From Elysia chlorotica (lineage: Eukaryota > Mollusca > Gastropoda > Plakobranchidae), in the NCBI GenBank assembly GCA_003991915.1, contig RQTK01000093.1, positions 546,645 through 610,644 of the forward strand: a stretch of 64,000 bases of DNA, given 5' to 3'. Below, in pieces: positions 36,365 through 64,000 of this stretch. The stretch's first letter is position 1, and each line of letters begins with the position of its first letter. Made by a program: the position numbers and the translations under genes. Under the pieces are notes generated by a model, which worked only from the letters and a program-made list of their open reading frames with translations, was not told the origin of the DNA and searched no databases.

Positions 36365-36746
36365 GATCCTTGTCTCAAACGCTGGGACAGGCTGGCTTTC
36401 TGGAATTAGTGCTGGGGCGAGTTATCGATAGCGGACTGAGTCGGCGAGACTATCTGCGGTGAGCGATATGCCGGGACTTTGGGCTCCCGTTCTAGCCGCC
36501 GACAAGGCAAACTTGTCGATGTCTCAATAATGATGTGCCAAACCTGCTGATGTCTCAATATAGCCACCGCTTACTGATGCGCCAAACCTGCTGATGTCTC
36601 GATATAGCCAGTGTGCACCAGATTTCCGGAGGCCATTTTATAGGCTTTATTTTTATAAGGGGAAAAACTGTCCCTAAGATAGCCTTCGTTACGGCCGAGG
36701 ATTTGTTGAGTCCGATGTTACTATATGTGAGGTCCACTGTATTATT
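36365..36746. mobile_element. Possible end of a pogo/Tigger-like DNA transposon
   Basis: The right end GTCCGATGTTACTATATGTG, running to GGTCCACTGTA, resembles pogo-class termini that end ...CCACTG next to TA. Inside are imperfect repeats of GATGTCTCAATATAGCC. I do not find a matching left inverted end, so this is a fragment or a misreading. Confidence 0.35.
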
Positions 36747-37605
36747 TCAGACAATGCAGAAGGCAGTCATGCACCATTCACAGTCATGAAGGGTGTATTT
36801 TCACCACACACAAAAATACAGGGGAAAGATTTTATAGTTATTCATTATTGATGGCTTTAACTTGAATTCCTCTTTTATACATCCATACAAGGCATTGGAA
36901 AAACTAATAAATTTCATTCCATTGAAGGAAAAGAAAATGAATATCCTTAGGTATTCAATGACTCAATCTAACAAACATCTGACATTAAATCTAGACCTAG
37001 ATCTAGGCCTAGTTCAAAGTTGAAGATACGTATATAGTGTAAAATACAATACCACTACAAATTCAATGAGTTGTTTTTTTCTAGATATTTATTTATAGCC
37101 TTTTAGGCTTAAATTTATATTAATACGTTTGGTACAGGGTTAGTCACAACTACAAAGAGTGGGCTTTTAAAACAAGAGAAAAAAGTTTCAGGTATCAAAT
37201 CCTCATTAATTAAAGACACTTTCCTGAATTTTGCCTATCATGAACATTATTTAGCTTACAAAAGTGCAATGATTGGCACAATGCGGGTGACTGGTTTCCT
37301 ATTTTCTCCTAATTGGTGTTTTAATGAATCTGTGTAAAAAGCACACCTGCAGTAGTACGGTAATGGTACCTATGAAAAAAACTGCGATAGGTTGCAGGCT
37401 TTTCCAGAAAATTTACCAAAATTCACTAGTAGTTCTGCAGGTTTTTTGAAGTTTTTTCACTGTACTGCTCTAATTTCTGTGTGCTTTTACCTGAAGAAAA
37501 TGTGATTTGTGAGAGTTTGCAGTAATATATCAAATTTACTATATCGTTGTGAATTGCGTTTTTCTTGTTTGTTTCTATCTTGTAATGTTTCATGAAGAGC
37601 AATGT

Positions 37606-38071
37606 TGACTATTGGACCAATTTTGTTGGTTAACTAGTTTGAAATGTACCAGTCTGATTGTGTTGGTTAAGTTAACTAGTCAGAAATGTACCAGTCTGAT
37701 TGTGTTGGTTAAGTTAACTAGTCAGAAATGTACCAGTCTGATTGTGTTGGTTAAGTTAACTAGTTTGAAATGTACCAGTCTGGTTGTGTTGGTTAACTAG
37801 TCAGATATGTACCAGTCTGATTGTGTTGGTTAAGTTAACTAGTCAGATATGTACCAGTCTGATTGTGTTGGTTAAGTTAACTAGTTTGAAATGTACCAGT
37901 CTGATTGTGTTGGTTAAGTTAACTAGTCAGATATGTACCAGTCTGATTGTGTTGGTTAAGTTAACTAGTCAGATATGTACCAGTCTGATTGTGTTGGTTA
38001 AGTTAACTAGCCAGACATGTACCAGTCTGATTGTGTTGGTTAAGTTAACTAGTCAGATATGTACCAGTCTG
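37606..38071. repeat. 42-bp minisatellite, about 11 units
   Basis: The unit ACTAGTCAGATATGTACCAG plus TCTGATTGTGTTGG. Intergenic, downstream of the TK2-like gene. Confidence 0.95.
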
Positions 38072-41000
38072 TTTTTGATTTATCTCCCTATTCCACCCAC
38101 TCCTCGGCCCCAGAGCGTTCCTGTGATCGAGGCTACACACAATATTCCTGTAACTGTCTCGCGGGTGTAGTTAGCCCCTCATTTCCTACATATTCCTGAA
38201 CGTCAGATATTCTGATATTTTACATTTAAACTACTTTAACTACCGGTAGCCTTCAATGGACCATGGACCTCCTTAGTCATCTTTTTTTTCGACTTTGCTC
38301 TGCTAGTGTTTAAAATTTTTCATTTCAGAAATAGGAGAAATGTATTTGTAAATGCTCCGTCCTCATTGAATGGTCAATAGATTGAAATAGGCTGTGAACT
38401 GATGACACTTCACAGCCTCTTTTCCCACTGAATTTTTTCATACATTTTTGCATGTAATAATAATTAAAGTTTAATTTTCTAGTGTATTGTTTGGTTTTAC
38501 TTTTTTGCACTTTTTAAAAGAATAATTCAATTTGCTTTTTTTAATTGTTTTATTTGCTTTATTAATGTAAATCTATACAATACTGAAATCAATCAGAAAT
38601 ATTTTACAAATGTCAGTATCTTTAACTCAAAGTGTTTTTCCAAACTTTTTATTTTCATTATCAAGTAAAGGAACCATTCAGTGGTTGCTGATATCTTACT
38701 TGATTTTGTAAGCCAGTCGTCTTGATGTTATCATTAATATCAACATTAGCGAGGGTCGACGGGGCTCATACTACCAGCAACTCATCTGTTGATGCATTGG
38801 GTTTTTGATCGTATGTCACTGGAAACATTTGTTTTGATTCAACTGTTGAAGACATTCAGAGATCTAAGTTGTTTGAAAGAAAAGTGTATTAGTATACAGT
38901 ATGTACAACACGGTGCATGGTTGTGTGTTGTTCTAACATAAGAGCACCTGTACTTTCAGCGGGAGTTCAACTCGGGTGTGTCGATATACAACAGGCTCTT
39001 GGTTACCGGGCTTGCTCTCTTCCAGTAGATGTAATAAATAAGGGAAGATTGTTTATACATGTACATTGAAATTTTAAAAAATGTGATTAACTTTATTGAT
39101 TGCACCTCCCTTGTACTCTTGAACTCAACCTAAGGGACCACAAGATCCTAACTATCGTTTACGTTTCTTATCTTGATGAAATCCATTCTTTACTCTAGTA
39201 ATAGTATAGACACAGTTCTTACAGTTTTCTTCTCCTTGTGTAGTTTTTGAGCAGTAGAGCTTTTTTTCTCATAAACATTTAGTTGAAAATGAACAGCTGT
39301 TGTTGATCAACTGTGCAATTACCATGAGTTTCAGAGCTTTTCTTTCTGCATTCCCTACATTTTCTACATTTAGTCCTCTATTTTGTGGAAAGAATGAAAT
39401 TCATGGAAAAATGCATTCCTCTTTAACTTGTCGAAACTTTTGCAAAACTACCAAGAATCTGTTCAATTTTGATCATGTATGTGAATTTACGCATAGATCT
39501 AGTTTATTAAAAGACAGTACATTTTACTTATCCGTTTTTTGTATTCTGTAAAGGCTCTAAGTGTGTGCATATATTTGTATGTGCATGTTGATTTATATGC
39601 AATGACTGTGAAGCATTGGCAAGACAAACAAGAATATGCCAAAGATTTTTTTTATAAACAAGATCTTATCATGCCTCCTATTGTATTATCCTATGGTCAC
39701 AGTACAGGGAACCAATACAAAAATGTTAGACACGTATGTACAAATCACAGAAAATCAATTCAAAGTTAGATGTAATTGCAGCACCTCCTGTTTTAGACTC
39801 CCGGCCACACACACAATTTTAAACCATGCTCAGTGATTTAAAAATTAAAAAGCTGGGATCAAATACACAATTTGATGAAACCCACAAGGCCATGCTCTAC
39901 GACAACAAAAAAGTAACACCTATACCACCAATAAATTCTTCATCCTAGCAACAACAAAAAAAAAAAGAGGAACTAAATGTTTTCTTAAAATGAGAAATGA
40001 GTAGTTTAAAATGAGGAATGAGTAATCTGTTTGACTATAGAAAAATATATACGGTAAACATGTTTAATGAAGCAGTGGAAAGTGATGTAGATTTATTTAT
40101 TAAATCATTAACATGTACATTACCACATTTATGGAAATATAGACATGAAGCCTGCAAGAATTAGATTATTTGAATTTTACAACAACGAAAAAAGATTCGT
40201 GGACACAACAGCAAAAAGTCAGAAATAGTACTAGTACTACAAGCATTAGTAGCAATCAATAACAAAAACAGTGACTGCCATCTTGCCTCACTTCTATGGC
40301 ACGCTTACATTAAAATTAAAGACACCCTGCAGCCCACTGGTTTACATTTTATACTATTGGGCCTTGGTTTATGGGTTGTTTTTTACAAATTCAGTTGTTT
40401 TTTTTAAATGTTGCCACTTTTATATGATTGATCATAGTAACAACACTTGAAATATTTGAAAAGACACACAAGAGAAATAATGCGCCATGCAGCGTTAGGC
40501 TTAAAGCATATCAAAAGCAGTTTTTTCACATACACACAGATCTGAAAAAGCAAAAGAACTCTCCATTATATAATGCCTTTAACGACAAAGGACAAAAACT
40601 TTCATAAACAAAGTATTTTTGGAAGGAATGAAAATCTTTTACACGCTTTCCGTCCATCATAATCTGCAATCACTAGCAGGTCGAGTTGAGCATCGAAGCC
40701 TCAGAGGCAGAGGCAGGGTTTGTGGTGTCAGTGGCCACAGCCTCAACTTACTTTCAACGTCCAAACTCTTCAGAGAGGTTTGCCTCGCTTAAAATCTCAT
40801 GTCATTTTTCTTACATTTAGAACTAGAAGAGCAGAAATTTATTTTTGGAGAGAAAAAAAAGATTACATTTAAAAATTATTTTAAAACAAAGCATGTAAAG
40901 TCTAGAACAACAAAGAATACTAAAAGCTAGCCCAAAGCATTACTTTTTGCCTTACATCGTGTACAACCCAATGGCATATAGATTTACTATTACTTGTTTA

Positions 41001-41099
41001 CAATGGCAAGTATAAATAACGAAATACAGATTGCAAAAGATCAATGAAAATGTGCTTTATGACGAGCAGAGACCATTCACAAAAGTTTTCTATGAATGT

Positions 41100-41335
41100 T
41101 GAGTTGAGTTGGTTTAATGTCCAATCTCAGCATTATATAGGTTATATTGTGGACGGACCCCAAGACTGACGTCTACAATTTTTATGTGCTGCCACACATG
41201 GGACAGGGTGAGAATACCACGACTCCTGTCTCAGCCAGTCATGATAAACTAACACAGACCCCACTAGTAGGGGTCGAAATCGCAAGGGCTTGGAAGCCGA
41301 TGTTCTACCCCAGGGCTACTGTGTTTACTATTGAA
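41100..41335 (-). mobile_element. SINE family A, near full length
   Basis: Minus orientation. The tail (GGTTTAATGTCCAATCTCAG on the plus strand) comes first and the tRNA-like head ends near 41335. It lies between the TK2-like gene and LARS2. Confidence 0.7.
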
Positions 41336-41821
41336 AGCGGTTTCTGAAAGAACAGGCCATGATAAACGAAGCTTTGCACCGCTTAGATCTATGCATATCT
41401 GAAAATTCTTTTGTTATGTTTTTTTTATATTTATGCACACAAAAATGTGTTAGTCACAGATTCATAAAAAGAGAAATAGGTAACAAAGACAATTTTAATA
41501 TAACTTTCATATTCATAGCCAAAAGGCTATTGATCTAGATTATTATTTTCAACATTCTTTTTCTTTATGTGCCAGATCTGTTATCATTGGCAATCACAAA
41601 CCTCAAGTTCTTTCAATCTTAGAAAAACAAAATTTGGTCAGAAACAAGGCTAAAAATAGGTTTCAATAATTGAACCGTGACATTTTTCACATACACTCAC
41701 ATAATTATTACAAGGTACATTCTTGAGAAACCGAACTGTATGTCCATCCATCAAAACCTGACAGAGCCTGTGTCCATTGTACGCAGTTTCTTCCTCTGCC
41801 TGCCCAGCCTCCATCCAAACC

Positions 41822-42362
41822 TGATTATCTGCTGCCACTGACAGAACCTGATTATCTGCCACTGTCAGAGCCTGATTATCTGCTGCCACTGTCAGAGCCT
41901 GATTATCTGCTGCCACTGTCAGAGCCTGATTATCTGCCACTGTCAGAGCCTGATTATCTGCTGCCACTGACAGAGCCTGACTATCTGCTGCCACTGACAG
42001 AGCCTGATTATCTGCTGCCACTGACAGAGCCTGATTATCTGCTGCCACTGACAGAGCCTGATTATCTGCTGCCACTGACAGAGCCTGACTATCTGCTGCC
42101 ACTAACAGAGCCTGACTATCTGTTGCCACTGACAGAGCCTGACTATCTTCTGCCCCTTTCCAACAGAACCTGATTATCTGCTGCCACTGACAGAACCTGA
42201 TTATCTGCTGCCACTGACAGAACCTGATTATCTGCTGCCACTGACAGAACCTGATTATCTGCTGCCACTGACAGAACCTGATTATCTGCTGCCACTGACA
42301 GAACCTGATTATCTGCTGCCACTGACAGAGCCTGATTATCTGCTGCCACTGACAGAGCCTGA

Positions 42363-42390
<28 letters not shown>
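41822..42390. repeat. 27-bp minisatellite at the 3' end of LARS2
   Basis: About 21 units of GACAGAGCCTGATTATCTGC plus TGCCACT. Its right end overlaps the last codons and stop of LARS2. A copy of LARS2 terminal-exon sequence (CGCAGTTTCTTCCTCTGCCT) occurs at both edges, near 41782 and 42399. Confidence 0.95.
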
Positions 42391-62012
<19,622 letters not shown>

Positions 62013-63731
62013 GATAGAATTCTGAAATTGATCATTTCACTTTAAGTATCTAGGTATAATTAGAACATTTTCAATCAATTACTAATTTAACTACTGACAT
62101 AAATAATAACAAGCAGGATAAGGAAATGCCAAACACACACACACACACACACAGAGTCAGGATAATGTTATTAAAAATGTACTTAAATAGAACTCGAATA
62201 TATGTATAACAAACTTGGACTCAAAGAACTCCCTTCATTCAACGAACACATAAAAATACATGATCTTTCTTCTTTGTCTTTAATAAACTATCTTGGCTCC
62301 AACAAACTAATTTTGTATCCAACCAACCAGATGTGCCGAGAAACTTACAAAGTTGCATAACAAACACTCTTAACCCCTGAGGTGCTTTGATCGCCGCCCG
62401 AACGGCCATATGGCCAGTCTGGGTTTGGCACGGGTGACTGGGTGTGGTAGTACTGTTCACCTGGTTAACTGATGCTCTGAGTGTCATTCAGCTGTTATCG
62501 CCAATATTTTTTAATATTATTATAGTTCCTAAAAATATATATTTTTATTACTCTGAGAAGTTAGTTGATTTCACTATCTTGTTTGTTTCAGTTTTTTAAT
62601 ATTCGTTTGTTTTTGGTTGTTTGTTTGTTTGTTTTAATATCACTTTCTTTTTCTTTTTTTTCTGAAGATGATCACAAATTAAACTTATTTAATTTTAAAT
62701 AGCTGTGGGTATGATATGTTTCATTACGAATCCTTTATTACATGGATCAATATTTCTTCTATCTTGACTGAAAGGGTAATTAATGCGTTTCGCACAGTGT
62801 TCTTGCGAACACAGGCCACGACAGACAAAGCTATCAAGAGGCGGTAATGATCAAACATTATCAAGCAAAGCACCGGCCTACTATAAACTCAGTCTATCCA
62901 AATATATTCAGTACATTGCAGTCAAATTATGACGGTTTTATTTCTGATCATAGCCTGAATCTCTTAAGAAAGGAAAGGGCTCAGGAAGGAGTAAGGCAAC
63001 CCCCTTACCTCTTAATTTTGGGGAAGGTGGTGATGAAAACCATGCTTTATCTAATTCACATTGGAGTGTCAAATGCTGAGACACAAAGACAGACAGACAC
63101 ACCTATACACTTTTGATGTGAAAATGGCACTGACCACATGGTTGCATGTTGAACTCCATTCTGTTCTGTTCGTGTGACTGTGGGCTTTTCATTGCAATTG
63201 GCTCACTTTTAGTTTTACACTGTCGAGCACTGAGGACTGAGGAGACTCGAGAAATCTACTTTTAGTTTCGATTTTGCTTTAACCTTACTTTTTTTTTTCC
63301 TCAATTCATCAACCTACGTTGTTATGTTCTGACTGTATTTTCTGTATCGCGTTTATTTACTTAATATTTTTTGAAAAAATAAATACTGCGTTATTGTCTT
63401 TTATTCTATTTTCGGTCTACGCTTTTTTTTAAATCAAAAACAGTTTTTCATAAACTTGTTTATTATTTTCCTCTACTCGATGAATACTTTATTTACCAAT
63501 GCAAGAAAATAAAAATGTACTGTAGTGTAAGCGACGGATGTTGATTATGTTGGATCGCTTAAAAGTGCAAAAATAAGAAACATCTCAATATATTCCACGT
63601 CCATTACAATGGGAATAATCAGTATGTTTTATTTACACCAGTTGCTAGATGTAGAGTCTACTTACATATTTTGAGCCCCACATGTAGACTAAGACATTAA
63701 ACTGCTACTGATAGGTTAAAGGAACAGCAGA
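62013..63731. other. Spacer between LARS2 and STX16 starts
   Basis: A 1.7 kb spacer between head-to-head genes. It contains a short CA tract (about 62134-62151) and a SINE-like core at 62412-62465 that is the inverse of one near 4736-4785. The remainder is AT-rich. I see no clear TATA box or other promoter motif and no coding exon. Confidence 0.5.
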
Positions 63732-63812
63732 ATGGCCACTCGCAGCCTCACAGAAGTGTTCATATTGATGAGAAACAATGCCCTGCAAAGCCGGCATATT
63801 TTCTCTGAACAG
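63732..63812 (+). CDS. STX16: Syntaxin-16, first coding exon (gene continues beyond window)
   Basis: The exon is 27 codons, starting MATRSLTEVFILMRNNALQ and ending HIFSEQ before a GTAGGT donor. Human syntaxin-16 begins MATRRLTDAFLLLRNNSIQ and ends its matching segment LLAEQ at the same length. Syntaxin-16 is a trans-Golgi Qa-SNARE used in endosome-to-Golgi fusion. Only the N-peptide region, which in the family binds the SM protein Vps45, is in the window. It is divergent from LARS2, with 1.7 kb between the starts. Confidence 0.85.
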
Positions 63813-64000
63813 GTAGGTCTAAATCTAATGTAGATCCAATCTTATCTAGAATCTAGGTCTAGCTCAACATTCGGATTGTTTTGTATGGTCTGATTACACA
63901 AAATAGGATTATATAGATGGAGAGTAATTGATATGATTCTGTAATGTTCAGGTGAAAATTAAGCAGTAGCAGCAGTAGATAAGTCTCATAAGAAAGCTGT

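Larger units (their letters stand above)
36190..42362. other. Intergenic region between TK2-like gene and LARS2
   Basis: Contains the pogo-like end, a 42-bp minisatellite, a SINE, and AT-rich sequence that may include the LARS2 3' UTR. Candidate AATAAA motifs are frequent because of base composition (for example near 40092, minus). No coding exon is recognised. Confidence 0.45.

Overview
The window is nuclear DNA from an animal. It has spliced genes with GT-AG introns, many tRNA-derived SINEs, decayed LINEs, cut-and-paste transposon relics, and a very large load of minisatellites. The proteins match conserved metazoan families. The SINE and LINE content and the frequent AGATCT/TCTAGA motifs fit a mollusc, perhaps a gastropod, but that placement is inference.

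Five conserved host genes could be assembled by hand, with splice phases agreeing at nearly every junction. On the minus strand, CIBAR/FAM92 (BAR-domain protein) runs from 18201 to a stop at 5835, with a probable 3 kb 3' UTR reaching about 2780. ABT1/ESF2 (nucleolar RNA-binding protein) is a two-exon gene at 27700-24914, minus. A TK2/dNK-type deoxynucleoside kinase lies head-to-head with it at 28719-35936, plus; its central exon is not visible. A small unrecognised two-exon gene (99 aa) lies antisense inside the first intron of that kinase. Mitochondrial leucyl-tRNA synthetase LARS2 fills 62012-42363, minus, in at least 23 exons. The first exon of syntaxin-16 starts at 63732, plus, and runs off the right edge.

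The rest is repeats. 1-2775 holds a 48-bp minisatellite, a SINE scrap and a GA tract. 18.5-20.5 kb is a broken LINE. 20.5-24.9 kb holds SINE and LINE scraps and no gene I recognise. 36.2-42.3 kb is intergenic, with a pogo-like end, a 42-bp minisatellite and a SINE. The large last intron of CIBAR carries a short piggyBac-type element between two copies of a roughly 1 kb repeat containing foldback, tRNA-like units.

The most unusual feature is the structure of LARS2. It has two separate tandem exon duplications (exons 12-13, and exon 18), a truncated third exon copy (exon 21), and minisatellites that begin at or copy splice donors. Its stop codon is itself supplied by a 27-bp minisatellite. The exon-18 copies are 91 nt each, so including both would break the frame. 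The gene products share no single pathway, although LARS2 and TK2 both serve mitochondrial gene expression or genome supply.
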